From positions 2,728,001 through 2,792,000 of the forward strand of contig NZ_OW711693.1 of the NCBI RefSeq assembly GCF_940670685.1: DNA of 64,000 bases. The letters are read 5' to 3'. The position numbers were made by a program, and so were the translations under genes. Of this stretch, positions 15,987 to 25,615 are shown piece by piece (within the stretch, counting starts at the first letter, position 1; each line of letters opens with the position of its first letter). Source of the stretch: Anaeropeptidivorans aminofermentans (GTDB lineage: Bacteria; Bacillota; Clostridia; Lachnospirales; UBA5962). The notes under the pieces are model-generated. The model did no database searches. It saw only the letters and a program-made list of their open reading frames with translations, and was not told the origin of the DNA.

Positions 15987-17732
15987 ATGAGAAAAGTATT
16001 ACCCTATATAAAACCCTATCAGAAGCTTTTTGTCATAGCCGTATTTTTTCTGATACTGCAAAACTCAACGGCTCTGCTTCTGCCTACCTTTACGGCAAAT
16101 ATTATAAACATAGGGGTTCAGAATAAGGATTTAGATTATATATACCATACCGGCGCACTGATGCTCATTATCACTATTCTTGGGGGAATCAGTGCCGTTA
16201 TCTCCACAATTTTCGCTTCAAAGGCCACAGCGTCTTTCGGAAGAGATTTAAGAGAAGCCATTTTTCTAAAGGCACAGAAATATTCTCTAAGCGATTTTCA
16301 AAAAATAAGCACGGCTTCTATGATTAACCGCTGTACAAACGATATTACCACCATCCAAAGGTCTTTAATGATGTTTTTAAGGGTCCTTCTTCCGGCGCCT
16401 ATTATGACGATGGTAGGCCTTGTCCTTGCCTTTCGGACAAATGCTAAAATGGCCCTGTTTTTCATCGGTATCATCGTTATTTTTGCTGTTCTTGCCTTTC
16501 TTATCGGGAAGAAAGCAATCCCCTTATTTAAAGAAATCCAAAAAAGAATGGATAACCTTACTTACGTTCTCAGAGAGACCATAACCGGAGTAAGGGTCAT
16601 CAGGGCCTTTAACAAAGAAAGCTTTGAAAAAGAACGTTTTGAAAATACCTGCGATGATTTCAAAGAAATTTCCATAAAAACCAATAAAATATTTGCAATG
16701 CTTCTGCCTACCCTTTTCCTTGTTTCGGATTTAAGCGTCGCTTCTATCGTATGGTTCGGAGGAATACAGGTTTCCCAAGGTTCTATGCAGGTAGGAAGCA
16801 TTTTTGCCCTGATTGAATATATCACCATTATCCTTTTTTGCGGCATTATGGCTGTGCTTGTTTTTATGGAGGTTCCAAGGGCTTTAAGCTGTGTTCAAAG
16901 ACTCAATGAAGTTTTGGACCTTGAGCCTGAAATAAAAGACCGTAAAGAAAGCGTTATAAAAGAAGATATAAACGAAAATGTATTGGAGTTTAAAAACGTA
17001 ACTTTTCAATATCCCGGAGCAGAAAATGCCGTTTTAAGCGATATTTCCTTTAAAGCAATGCCTGGAGAAACTACTGCTGTCATCGGCGGAACAGGCTCTG
17101 GGAAATCCACTGTAGCCAATTTAATTCCCCGTTTTTATAATATTCAAAAGGGAGAAATCACCATCGGCGGTATCAATATTGAAAATTACACCCAGCATGA
17201 CCTTCGGAAAAAACTGGGCTTTATTCCCCAGAAGGCCTTTCTCTTCAGCGGCACTGTAGAAGGCAATATAAAATACGGAAAAATAAACGCCAGCCGTGAA
17301 GAAGTAATCCATGCCGCAAAAATAGCCCAAGCTCATGATTTTATTTCAAAACTTGAAAAAGGCTACGATTCCTTTGTGGCCCAAGGCGGAACTAACTTCT
17401 CCGGCGGTCAGAAACAGCGTATAGCCATCGCAAGAGCCTTGGTAAGAAAGCCGGGAATCTATATCTTTGACGACAGCTTTTCGGCCCTGGACTTTAAAAC
17501 TGACGCCCTTTTAAGAAAGGCGCTCAAACCAGAGGTCAAGAATGCAACACTTTTAATCGTTGCCCAGAGAATCAGCACCATTATGGACGCAGACCAGATT
17601 ATTGTTTTAAATGAAGGTAAAATTGTAGGCAAAGGAAAGCATCAGGAACTTCTGAAAAGCTGTTCTGTTTATCAGCAAATTGCGGCCTCTCAGCTAAGCG
17701 AAAAAGACGAGTCCTTAAGGGAGGTAGTATAA
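15987..17732 (+). CDS. heterodimeric ABC exporter, subunit 1 (degenerate Walker B)
   Basis: 581-residue half-transporter: type I exporter membrane domain with six predicted helices (about 10-310), then an ATPase domain. Walker A is GGTGSGKST and the signature NFSGGQKQR. In Walker B the catalytic glutamate is replaced by aspartate (IYIFDDSFSALD). The second subunit has a canonical glutamate but an altered signature, so together they form one active and one degenerate ATP site, as in BmrCD, LmrCD and TM287/288. It probably exports drugs or lipids. It overlaps the second gene by one nucleotide (TAATG). A strong AGGAGG precedes the ATG. Confidence 0.92.
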   Translation: MRKVLPYIKPYQKLFVIAVFFLILQNSTALLLPTFTANIINIGVQNKDLDYIYHTGALMLIITILGGISAVISTIFASKATASFGRDLREAIFLKAQKYSLSDFQKISTASMINRCTNDITTIQRSLMMFLRVLLPAPIMTMVGLVLAFRTNAKMALFFIGIIVIFAVLAFLIGKKAIPLFKEIQKRMDNLTYVLRETITGVRVIRAFNKESFEKERFENTCDDFKEISIKTNKIFAMLLPTLFLVSDLSVASIVWFGGIQVSQGSMQVGSIFALIEYITIILFCGIMAVLVFMEVPRALSCVQRLNEVLDLEPEIKDRKESVIKEDINENVLEFKNVTFQYPGAENAVLSDISFKAMPGETTAVIGGTGSGKSTVANLIPRFYNIQKGEITIGGINIENYTQHDLRKKLGFIPQKAFLFSGTVEGNIKYGKINASREEVIHAAKIAQAHDFISKLEKGYDSFVAQGGTNFSGGQKQRIAIARALVRKPGIYIFDDSFSALDFKTDALLRKALKPEVKNATLLIVAQRISTIMDADQIIVLNEGKIVGKGKHQELLKSCSVYQQIAASQLSEKDESLREVV

Positions 17733-19498
17733 TGAAAAAGAGAAAAAAGAATGTTGTCATAAGGCTCATGCAATTTTTTTCGGGCCTTGAAATAAAGATG
17801 ATTGTCGTACTGGTTTCTTCTATACTAAGTATGGGGCTTTTCGTATCCACTCCTGTATTTCTCGGCCAGGCCACAGACATTATCGCAAATGGGGTCATGA
17901 ATTCCGTAAAAACCGGCGTTCCCTTTCAAGTCAATATGGAAAGCATGGGAAGAATTATACTGATACTATTAACCCTTTATTTATTCAGCTTTATTACCAA
18001 TTATTTGGGTAATTACATTATGTCTTCCGTATGCGAAACCGTAGGCTTTAATATGAGAACAGCTTTAAGTCACAAGCTTCATAGGCTTCCTCTTAAATTT
18101 TTCGACGGTACAGAAAGAGGAGAAGTTTTAAGCCGTGCCACAAACGACATAGAAAAGGTTGTGGAAAGTCTTAGAGAAGGGCTGAATAGGCTTATCGGCG
18201 CTTTTATTTCTATCCTCATTGCCGTTATTATGATGCTTAAAATAAGCCCTGTTTTATTTTTAGCGGCATTTTTCACTATCGGCCTTGCCGTAGGAATTAC
18301 TTATGTAATCGCCAGAAGTTCAAGAAAAAGCTTTTTAGAATACCAAACATCTTTAGGCTCCTTAAACGGCAATATTGAGGAATCCTTCACGGGCCAGTTG
18401 ATTATTAAAGCATTTAATTATGAAGAAAAATCCTTTGAGGAATTCCAAGAAATCAACAACAGGCTTTTTAAAGCAAGCCATCGTTCCCAAGTGGCGCAGT
18501 TTATCATCATTCCCGTCATACGTATCGTGAATAACCTAGGCTATGTACTTATCGCCCTTATGAGCGCTTTTTATGTTTTTCAGGGAAGAATGACCATTGG
18601 AACGGTACAGACCTTTATCCAATACGTAGATAAGGCGGCTGAACCTATTGTAGACCTTTCTCAAATACTCAATACCATGCAGCAGGCCGTAGCCGCTTCC
18701 CAGCGTTTTTTTGAAATCATGGATGAAGAGGACGAAGAGCCGGATAGAGCAAAAGAAGGCCTGATGCTTCCTCAAAAGGGTGAAGTATCATTCGAGCATG
18801 TAAAATTCGGCTATAACGGCGAGCTTTTAATGCATGATATAAACCTAAGCCTTAAGCCCGGGGAAAGAGTAGCAATTGTAGGCCCTACAGGAGCAGGGAA
18901 AACAACCATCGTAAACCTGCTTATGCGTTTTTATGAAATAAACGGCGGAAAAATATCCATAGACGGCATTAATACAAGGGATTTAACAAGAAAAGACCTG
19001 CGAAGCCTTTTTGGCATGGTTTTACAAGACACTTGGCTTTTCGGCGGAAGCATCAAGGATAATATCGCCTACGGCAATGAAAATGCCGATGAAAACGCCA
19101 TCATAAACGCTGCAAAATCAGCCGGCGCAGACTTTTTCATCAGAACTCTTCCCGACGGCTATCATACGGTTTTAAATGAAGATAGCTCCAATATCTCTCA
19201 AGGGCAGAAACAGCTTCTTACCATAGCAAGAGCCTTTCTTAAAGACCCGGCTATCTTAATCCTTGACGAGGCCACCTCCAGCGTGGACACACGAACAGAA
19301 AAGGAAATACAAAAGGCTATGGATAAGCTTATGAAGGGAAGAACCAGCTTCATCATCGCCCATAAGCTTTCAACCATCAGAGACGCCGACCTTATTATTG
19401 TTATGGAACAGGGAAATATTGTAGAACAAGGCACCCATGAAGAGCTTATTGCAAAGAAGGGCTCTTATGAGAAGCTTTATTATAGCCAGTTTGCTTAA
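17732..19498 (+). CDS. heterodimeric ABC exporter, subunit 2 (canonical Walker B)
   Basis: 588-residue partner of the preceding gene. A cytoplasmic N-terminal elbow and six transmembrane helices lead to an ATPase domain with Walker A GPTGAGKTT, signature NISQGQKQL and Walker B ILILDEATSSVD. The GG of the signature is changed to QG, which complements the degenerate Walker B of subunit 1. Expression is expected from the MerR-type promoter at 15718. A terminator lies 5 bp after the stop. The substrate is unknown. Confidence 0.92.
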   Translation: MKKRKKNVVIRLMQFFSGLEIKMIVVLVSSILSMGLFVSTPVFLGQATDIIANGVMNSVKTGVPFQVNMESMGRIILILLTLYLFSFITNYLGNYIMSSVCETVGFNMRTALSHKLHRLPLKFFDGTERGEVLSRATNDIEKVVESLREGLNRLIGAFISILIAVIMMLKISPVLFLAAFFTIGLAVGITYVIARSSRKSFLEYQTSLGSLNGNIEESFTGQLIIKAFNYEEKSFEEFQEINNRLFKASHRSQVAQFIIIPVIRIVNNLGYVLIALMSAFYVFQGRMTIGTVQTFIQYVDKAAEPIVDLSQILNTMQQAVAASQRFFEIMDEEDEEPDRAKEGLMLPQKGEVSFEHVKFGYNGELLMHDINLSLKPGERVAIVGPTGAGKTTIVNLLMRFYEINGGKISIDGINTRDLTRKDLRSLFGMVLQDTWLFGGSIKDNIAYGNENADENAIINAAKSAGADFFIRTLPDGYHTVLNEDSSNISQGQKQLLTIARAFLKDPAILILDEATSSVDTRTEKEIQKAMDKLMKGRTSFIIAHKLSTIRDADLIIVMEQGNIVEQGTHEELIAKKGSYEKLYYSQFA

Positions 19499-19503
19499 AT
19501 TTT

Positions 19504-19545
19504 AAAGGAGTGGCTGCAAAATAAATTTTGCAACCACTCCTTTTC
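19504..19545 (+). terminator. intrinsic terminator of the exporter operon
   Basis: AAAGGAGTGG(C)TGCAAAAT, AA loop, ATTTTGCA-ACCACTCCTTTT. Directly after the exporter stop codon. Confidence 0.85.
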
Positions 19546-19562
19546 GTTTAAAACTCTCTAGA

Positions 19563-19613
19563 AATAAATAGCTATTCCATCGCTTTTCTTACGAAAAGCT
19601 CGAAATACGCTAT
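19563..19613. repeat. nested hairpin between convergent genes
   Basis: AAATAGC...GCTATTT arms enclose GCTTTTC-TTAC-GAAAAGC, followed by ATGGGGC-AA-GCCCCAT (about 19623-19638). It may act as a terminator for the minus-strand D-aminoacylase transcript. Confidence 0.45.
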
Positions 19614-19725
19614 TTTCCTCAATGGGGCAAGCCCCATTTACGGAATTAAATTAGAACGTTATGGATTCCTTGGACTGTCGGTTATATTGAAATTATAAGT
19701 GTTGATTTCGTAACAGCCTCTTTTT

Positions 19726-21318
19726 CTAGTTTTCTTTGATTATAAAATTACCTAAAAGTGCTTCTGTCTGCTCACCGTTCTTTAATGCAAAGCGCCCATT
19801 CATTAAAACATGTTCTATGCCTTCGCATTTTGAGAAGGGGTCTTCAAAGGAATTTGTATCCGTTACTGTATCGGGATTAAATACAGTGATGTCGGCAACA
19901 TATCCTTCGGCTAAAAGCCCTCTGTCTTTAAGGCCTATAATATCTGCGTTCATTTTAGTCATTCTGTGAACACGGCTTTCAAGGGTTCCCAAATTGTTTT
20001 CTCTTGCAAGCCTTAAGAATCTTGGGAAGGTTCCGAAATTTCTTGGGTGGGGCTTTCCTTTGTTTTCCGCAGGGTCTAAAGGCATGCCCGAACCGTCGCT
20101 TCCTATACCTATGTTTTCTTGTCCAAGAAGATACATAACGTCTTCATTGGACATGGCAAAGGATATACATGTAGCGTGGGAATTGGTTTCTATGGTGGCC
20201 TTTGCTATGGTTTCCGGAATACTTAAACCAAGCTCCTGGCTAAGCTGCCAGATGTTCTTTCCGTCGGCCTGGGGATAACGGCCGAAGGTAGTAACGACAT
20301 AAAGGCCTTCTGCATCTTCCTTGGTATTGAAATTTTCTTCAAGGAATGCCATTATTTTTTCTCTTTCAGGGCCTTGAAGTCTTTCGGCAGCCTTTTCCGT
20401 TCCTCCTTCGATAGACCATTTAGGGAAGGAATTGGTGATGCCTGAGGAAGCAGCTATGTAAGGGTACATATCGGCGGTAACCTTTATGCCTTCTTCTTTT
20501 GCTTTATTAATATTTTCAATCAGCTTATCCGCGCCGCCCCAGTTTCTCTTGCCTGAAAGCTTCAAGTGGGCTATATGCACTCTTGCTCCGCTTTTTCTGT
20601 AGATTTCATACATTTCTTCAAGGGCTTCGTAAATATGGTCTCCCTGATCCCGCATATGGGAAGTAATAATTCCGTCGTATTTTTGAACTACCTTGCCAAG
20701 CTCTATCAGTTCTTCAATATCGGCGTTAAGCCCGGGAGAATAACCAAGGCCTAAAGAAAGACCCCATGCGCCGTTTTTCATGTCCTCGTCGAGAAGGCGG
20801 CACATTTCGGCTATTTCTTCTTTTGTGGCTTTTCTTGCCTCCTGGCCCAAAACCCCTACTCTTAAGGCTCCATGACCTATAAGAGAAACGAGATTTGTAC
20901 CCATTTTCTTGTTTTGCTCTTTTGCCTTTTCCATAAATTCTTCGTAAGAGGAAGAGGCATAGTAGTCAGAATCAAATAAGCCGCTCTTTGCATATCTTTT
21001 TATATTTTCCATTCTGTCCTTAGGGCATGGATATATGGTTGAGCCGCATTGGCCTGCCAATTCGCTTGTAACCCCTTGGGTTACCTTTGATTCGCAGCGT
21101 TCATTCCAAAGGAAGGAAGTATCTGAATGAGAGTGTACGTCTATAAATCCCGGGCTTACGGCAAGGCCTCCTAAATCTATAATCTCTTTAGCCTCGTCGT
21201 TTAAGTTTTCTCCTATTTTGGAGATAAGCCCGTCCTTTATGGCTATATCAGCCGTATAGGCTTCTTTGCTGCCGCTTCCGTCATAAATACGTCCGTTTTT
21301 TAAGATAATATCCTGCAT
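19726..21318 (-). CDS. D-aminoacylase (N-acyl-D-amino-acid deacylase)
   Basis: 530-residue amidohydrolase matching the D-aminoacylase family. It opens with DIILKNGRIYDGSG and has the metal site HSHSD after SPGFIDV, and TQGVTSELAGQCGSTIYP. The zinc-ligand region includes ITSHMRDQGD and HIAHLKLSG, and a late conserved block is GIGSDGSGMP. It hydrolyses N-acyl-D-amino acids to the free D-amino acid; acyl and side-chain preference cannot be read. A repeat-filled gap of 420 bp separates it from the peptide transporter, but it is on the same strand and probably belongs to the same nutritional unit. AAGGAGG precedes the ATG. Confidence 0.92.
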   Translation of the reverse strand: MQDIILKNGRIYDGSGSKEAYTADIAIKDGLISKIGENLNDEAKEIIDLGGLAVSPGFIDVHSHSDTSFLWNERCESKVTQGVTSELAGQCGSTIYPCPKDRMENIKRYAKSGLFDSDYYASSSYEEFMEKAKEQNKKMGTNLVSLIGHGALRVGVLGQEARKATKEEIAEMCRLLDEDMKNGAWGLSLGLGYSPGLNADIEELIELGKVVQKYDGIITSHMRDQGDHIYEALEEMYEIYRKSGARVHIAHLKLSGKRNWGGADKLIENINKAKEEGIKVTADMYPYIAASSGITNSFPKWSIEGGTEKAAERLQGPEREKIMAFLEENFNTKEDAEGLYVVTTFGRYPQADGKNIWQLSQELGLSIPETIAKATIETNSHATCISFAMSNEDVMYLLGQENIGIGSDGSGMPLDPAENKGKPHPRNFGTFPRFLRLARENNLGTLESRVHRMTKMNADIIGLKDRGLLAEGYVADITVFNPDTVTDTNSFEDPFSKCEGIEHVLMNGRFALKNGEQTEALLGNFIIKEN

Positions 21319-21432
21319 AATATCCTCCTTATACTTTTAAACCATACACTTTGAGGGCATGCGAAAAACATGCCCTAACACTTCTCATTCATATTTATAC
21401 GAAGCAAACTTAAAAATTATACAAGCATAATG

Positions 21433-21665
21433 TATAGTAAAATAATTTAATTACAGTAACAAAAACCGTGTATTTTATACTTAGTGAACCTGTAAACACT
21501 TACCGAGAAGCTGTAAAAGGGTTTTTAAATGAACATTTCCTTATAGTCAACAAAGCTCTTTTCATCTTTTTTGACTATAGACGGCTTAATATAAGCGCTT
21601 TCATTATATTTAAGCCATTTATGAAAAATAGGTTTTTGTTATTACCTTAAGATTATTTCACTATA
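21433..21665. repeat. family C palindromic repeat, copy C2, with nested hairpin
   Basis: Ends TATAGTAAAATAATTTAATT and GATTATTTCACTATA. Arms ATTACAGTAACAAAAACC...GGTTTTTGTTATT and GGCTTAATATAA...TTATATTTAAGCC are conserved. About 90 bp extra lies in the middle, including a separate hairpin TATAGTCAAC...TTGACTATA (21542-21580). This looks like one element inserted in another. Confidence 0.75.
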
Positions 21666-21696
21666 AATATTTCTAAGAGAATGCTTCTTTATAGTT

Positions 21697-21735
21697 AACA
21701 AACAGGCTTTCATGTTTGCTAACCATAATATATAA
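21697..21735. repeat. family D hairpin repeat
   Basis: ATAGTTAACAAAC, short loop around GGCTTTCATG, TTTGCTAACCAT. It lies just downstream of the oppF-like stop codon on the minus strand and could act as a 3' stem. Confidence 0.5.
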
Positions 21736-21738
21736 AAA

Positions 21739-22719
21739 TTAATTATATACTACTTCCTTCATAAACTTTTCAGCATTGCAGCAGGCAACAAAATGGCCCG
21801 GCTTCATTTCCCTAAGCTCAGGATTTCCTTTAAGGCACTCTTCCGTCACGTAAGCACAGCGTTTTGCAAAACGGCATTCATCGGGAAGATTTACAGGAGA
21901 AGTAATTTCTCCTTTCAGTATGATTCTTTCTCTCTTGGGCCCTCCCACCTCGGGAATGGGTATGGCGGATAAAAGGGCCTCTGTATAGGGGTGAATAGGA
22001 TTATCAAAAAGCTCTTTTGCCGATGCTTTTTCAACCATCTGCCCTAAATACATAACAGATATATCATCTGAAAAGTAATTGACTACGGAAAGGTCATGGG
22101 TTATAAAAATATATGTAAGGCCAAGCTGTTTTTGAAGCTTCTTTAAAAGATTCAGTATCTGAGCCTGAATGGAAACGTCCAAAGCGGAAACCGGCTCGTC
22201 ACAAACGATGAATTTAGGGTTCATGGCAAGGGCTCTGGCGATTCCGATACGCTGCCTTCTTCCTCCGTCAAGCTCATGCGGATAGGAGTTATAAAGCCTT
22301 TCCGCAAGGCCTACAAGCTCCATCAGCTCATAAACTCTTTTTTTAACCTCATTTTTATCCGTTAATATTTTATTTGCAGTTATCGGTTCGGATATGGTCT
22401 GGCTTACGGTTTTTCTAGGGTCAAGGGAGGAAAAAGGGTCTTGGAATATAAGCTGCATATCCTTCCTTTTTTCATTCATCTTTGTGTTGTTAAGCTTCGT
22501 AATATCCGTTCCTTCAAAAATAACTTCCCCGTCGGTAGGCTCAATAAGACGTATGATTGCCCTTCCCGTAGTAGATTTTCCGCAGCCGGATTCTCCAACG
22601 ATACCAAGGGTTTTCCCTCTTTCTATGGTAAAGCTTACACCGTCAACGGCATGAAGGAGGCCCTTCGGGGTTTTAAAATATTTTTTTAAGTTTCTCACTT
22701 CTAAAATATGATCAGCCAT
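21739..22719 (-). CDS. oligopeptide/dipeptide ABC transporter ATPase (OppF type)
   Basis: 326 residues. Walker [10 protein letters not shown], a Q-loop in [13 protein letters not shown], Walker [14 protein letters not shown] and the C-terminal oligopeptide-transporter extension with C-x-F-x-x-R-C and C. The signature region reads [16 protein letters not shown], so serine of LSGGQ is replaced by aspartate. A longer frame reaches 22842, but AAGGAGG sits just before the ATG at 22719, which is chosen. It overlaps the OppD-type gene by 8 nt. Confidence 0.93.
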   Translation of the reverse strand: MADHILEVRNLKKYFKTPKGLLHAVDGVSFTIERGKTLGIVGESGCGKSTTGRAIIRLIEPTDGEVIFEGTDITKLNNTKMNEKRKDMQLIFQDPFSSLDPRKTVSQTISEPITANKILTDKNEVKKRVYELMELVGLAERLYNSYPHELDGGRRQRIGIARALAMNPKFIVCDEPVSALDVSIQAQILNLLKKLQKQLGLTYIFITHDLSVVNYFSDDISVMYLGQMVEKASAKELFDNPIHPYTEALLSAIPIPEVGGPKRERIILKGEITSPVNLPDECRFAKRCAYVTEECLKGNPELREMKPGHFVACCNAEKFMKEVVYN

Positions 22720-23761
22720 TTTTCTGCCTCCTTTTGATGCGGAATTCCGGGTCTTCATAGGCCAAGCAGGAAACCTTATGGGTTCCGCCGGCAGAAATAA
22801 GCTTCGGCGGCGTATTTTTGCACTTTTCCAGAGCATAAGCACATCTGGGGTAAAAAGCGCAGCCCTCCGGAAGATTTGTCGGGTCCGGCATAAGGCCAGG
22901 GATAGGCTTAAGCTCCGATTCCCTGTCGTTTACATTGGGCAAAGAGTTAAAAAGCCCCTCTGTATAAGGATGAAGCGTATGGTTAAATACCTCGTCGAGG
23001 TTTCCCTGTTCAACGATGCTTCCGGCATACATTACGGCTACCTCGTCACAGATTTCCGCAACGATACCAAGGTCATGGGTAATCATAATCATTGCCATAT
23101 TATATTTTTCCTTCAGGCCTCTCATTAAATCCAAAACCTGAGCCTGTATGGTAACGTCAAGGGCCGTTGTCGGCTCGTCCGCAATCAAAAGCTTGGGCGT
23201 ACAGGCAAGAGCGATGGCAATACCTACCCTCTGCCTCATACCGCCGGAAAACTGATGAGGATATTCGGCTCCCCTGCTTTTTGGTATTCCAACAAGCTCC
23301 AGCATATCAAGAGCCTTTTCATAAGCTTCCGTTTTATTTAAATCTTCATGGAGGAAAATGCTTTCCGCAATCTGCTCTCCTACAGTAAATACGGGATTAA
23401 GCGATGTCATAGGGTCCTGAAAAATCATGGAAATATCCTTTCCTCTGATTTTTTCAAGCTCCGGTATGGACATTTTCAATACGTCTTTTCCGCAAAGATT
23501 GATGGTGCCGCTTTTGATTACCCCGGGTGGTTCCGGAACAAGCCTTAAAAGGGAGAGGGCCGTCGTGGTTTTCCCTGCTCCTGTTTCCCCCACAAGGCCT
23601 ATGGTTCTTCCTTCCCGAAGCTTTATGCTGATATTGTTTACGGCTTTAACCGTTTCAAACTCCATTTCGTAATGGATTGTAAGATTTTCAAGGTCAAGAA
23701 TAAGGTCGCTGTCCAGGGCCTCATTCGGCAGGTTTTTTTCAAGCAGTTCAGTATTGTTCAT
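22712..23761 (-). CDS. oligopeptide/dipeptide ABC transporter ATPase (OppD type)
   Basis: 349 residues. Walker A GETGAGKTT, LSGGQ-equivalent FSGGMRQRVGIAIAL, Walker B KLLIADEPTTALD and the C-terminal CAFYPRCAYALEKC cysteine block common to OppD/DppD. It pairs with the OppF-type ATPase to drive the two permeases. It starts 11 nt after the permease gene stops. Confidence 0.95.
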   Translation of the reverse strand: MNNTELLEKNLPNEALDSDLILDLENLTIHYEMEFETVKAVNNISIKLREGRTIGLVGETGAGKTTTALSLLRLVPEPPGVIKSGTINLCGKDVLKMSIPELEKIRGKDISMIFQDPMTSLNPVFTVGEQIAESIFLHEDLNKTEAYEKALDMLELVGIPKSRGAEYPHQFSGGMRQRVGIAIALACTPKLLIADEPTTALDVTIQAQVLDLMRGLKEKYNMAMIMITHDLGIVAEICDEVAVMYAGSIVEQGNLDEVFNHTLHPYTEGLFNSLPNVNDRESELKPIPGLMPDPTNLPEGCAFYPRCAYALEKCKNTPPKLISAGGTHKVSCLAYEDPEFRIKRRQKNG

Positions 23762-23772
23762 TTCTATACCCC

Positions 23773-24618
23773 CTAATCCTTAAGTTTCGGGTCGAGGGCA
23801 TCACGGAGCCCGTCACCCAAAAGGTTTAAAGATAATACCGTAATCATGATTGCAAGGCCGGGAAATAACGTCATATAATTATAATCGCGAATGAATTTCC
23901 TGCCTGCGGAAAGCATGCTTCCCCATTCAGGGTTGGGCGCCGGTATACCAAGGCCAAGAAAGCTTAAGCTGGAGGCCGATATAATAGCCGATGCAACCCT
24001 TAATGTTACCTGAACAATAATAGGAGACATGCAGTTTGGAAGTATGTGGAAGAAAATAATCCTGAATTTACTTAAACCGATTACCCTTGAGGCCTCAATA
24101 AATTCCTGATTTCTTACAGTAAGCACCGCCGCTCTCGTTATTCTAACGAACTGAGGGATACTTGTAAGGCCGATAGCAATCATCAAGTTCAGCATGCTTT
24201 GCCCCATAGCCGCAACGATAACAATCGCCATCAGCATATTGGGAACAGCACCGAATATATCCGTAGCCCTCATGATAATTTCCTCGACGGCCCCGCCGAA
24301 ATATCCGGCAATGGCGCCTAAAGTTACCCCGAAAACCAATGCTATGGCAACCGCTACAAAGCCTACGGAAAGAGAATACTGCGTTCCGTAAAGGATACGG
24401 TAGAATACGTCTCTTCCGTATTCATCTGTACCCATAATATGAGTACGGCTTGGCTGCTGAAGCCTTTCGGCCGTATTCTGGCCGATTACCTGAGTGTCAT
24501 AGTCAAGAAAATATCTGGAAAATATCGCTACTAAAACTAAAAGAACCACTACAATAAGCCCAAGCATAGCGCCTTTGTTTTTCTTAAGTCTGTGCCATAC
24601 TTCTTGGGTCTGGGTCAT
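23773..24618 (-). CDS. peptide ABC transporter permease (OppC type)
   Basis: 281 residues with an N-terminal transmembrane helix (MLGLIVVVLLVLVAIFS), DYDTQVIG, the TDEYGRDVF motif of OppC/DppC, five further helices and the EAA loop in VIGLSKFRIIFFHILPNCMSPIIV. An in-frame ATG at 24669 overlaps the upstream gene, but AGAAGGG directly before the ATG at 24618 favours that start. Confidence 0.93.
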   Translation of the reverse strand: MTQTQEVWHRLKKNKGAMLGLIVVVLLVLVAIFSRYFLDYDTQVIGQNTAERLQQPSRTHIMGTDEYGRDVFYRILYGTQYSLSVGFVAVAIALVFGVTLGAIAGYFGGAVEEIIMRATDIFGAVPNMLMAIVIVAAMGQSMLNLMIAIGLTSIPQFVRITRAAVLTVRNQEFIEASRVIGLSKFRIIFFHILPNCMSPIIVQVTLRVASAIISASSLSFLGLGIPAPNPEWGSMLSAGRKFIRDYNYMTLFPGLAIMITVLSLNLLGDGLRDALDPKLKD

Positions 24619-24637
24619 TTCCCTTCTTTTCTCATGA

Positions 24638-25615
24638 TTAGGCCGCTGCTTTTTTCTTATTAGTTCCAACCTTGTCCTCCCCTTTCTTGCTGGCGTACTG
24701 TGCCTTTATTCTTGGGTCTACAACTCCGTACAGGAGGTCCACCAAAAGAAGTACAAGGCTAAGAAACAGTGTTGTAAGAATGATAGAGCCTGTTACCTGC
24801 GGCGTGTCTCTTGAATTCAGAGAATCTATAATAAGGCGGCCTACTCCTGGCCATGAAAAAACGGTTTCCGTAAGCACGGCGCCTCCCAGTACCGTAGCCA
24901 TCTGGGTACCAATAATAGTGATGATGGGTATAAGAGCATTTTTAAGGGCGTGTTTATTGATAACTACCTTTTCCGTAACGCCCTTTGCTCTGGCCGTCCT
25001 TAAATAGTCCTGTTTAATAACCTCAAGCATAGAAGACCTTGTGGTTCTTGTAAGGGTTCCGATAAGGCCTGTGGCAAGAGTTAAGGTAGGAAGCACAATG
25101 CTTCCGAAGCCTTGGGTTCCGCCTGAAGGAAACCAGCCGAGCTTAAGCGAAAATACAATAATAAGCATTAATCCAAGCCAGAAGTTCGGCATGGAAAGAC
25201 CTGCAATGGCAAAGGCCATACATAGATTATCCCTGATGGTTCCCCGGTGGATGGCCGAATATATGCCCAGCCACATGGATATGACCACAGCGACAAATGT
25301 GGAGGAAAACCCTAGCAACAGCGTATTGGGAACCTTCTCCATAAATGTTTTAAATACGTCTCGTCCCGTTAAATAAGATGTGCCTAAATCTCCCCGTAAA
25401 AGCCCTGACATGTAATCGCCATATCTTAGAACAATGTTTTTATCAAGGCCCAGTTCTTTTCTAAGCTCTGCTTTCTCTTCTATTGTCGCGTCGTCGGGAG
25501 CAAGCACATCAACTGCGTCTCCGGGAGCAAGGTCCAATATAAAAAAGACTAGAAATGATACGCCTATCATTACAGGGATCATAAGCAAAAGCCTTTTGAT
25601 TATATACCGATACAT
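24638..25615 (-). CDS. peptide ABC transporter permease (OppB type)
   Basis: 325 residues with an OppB/DppB profile: YIIKRLLLMIPVMIGVSFLVFFILDLAPGD at the N-terminus, RGDLGTSYLTG, the EAA loop in RTARAKGVTEKVVINKHALKNALIPIITI, and FSWPGVGRLIIDS. There are six predicted helices and a lysine-rich end. AGGAGGAG precedes the ATG. It follows the binding protein gene after a gap of 483 bp. Confidence 0.95.
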   Translation of the reverse strand: MYRYIIKRLLLMIPVMIGVSFLVFFILDLAPGDAVDVLAPDDATIEEKAELRKELGLDKNIVLRYGDYMSGLLRGDLGTSYLTGRDVFKTFMEKVPNTLLLGFSSTFVAVVISMWLGIYSAIHRGTIRDNLCMAFAIAGLSMPNFWLGLMLIIVFSLKLGWFPSGGTQGFGSIVLPTLTLATGLIGTLTRTTRSSMLEVIKQDYLRTARAKGVTEKVVINKHALKNALIPIITIIGTQMATVLGGAVLTETVFSWPGVGRLIIDSLNSRDTPQVTGSIILTTLFLSLVLLLVDLLYGVVDPRIKAQYASKKGEDKVGTNKKKAAA

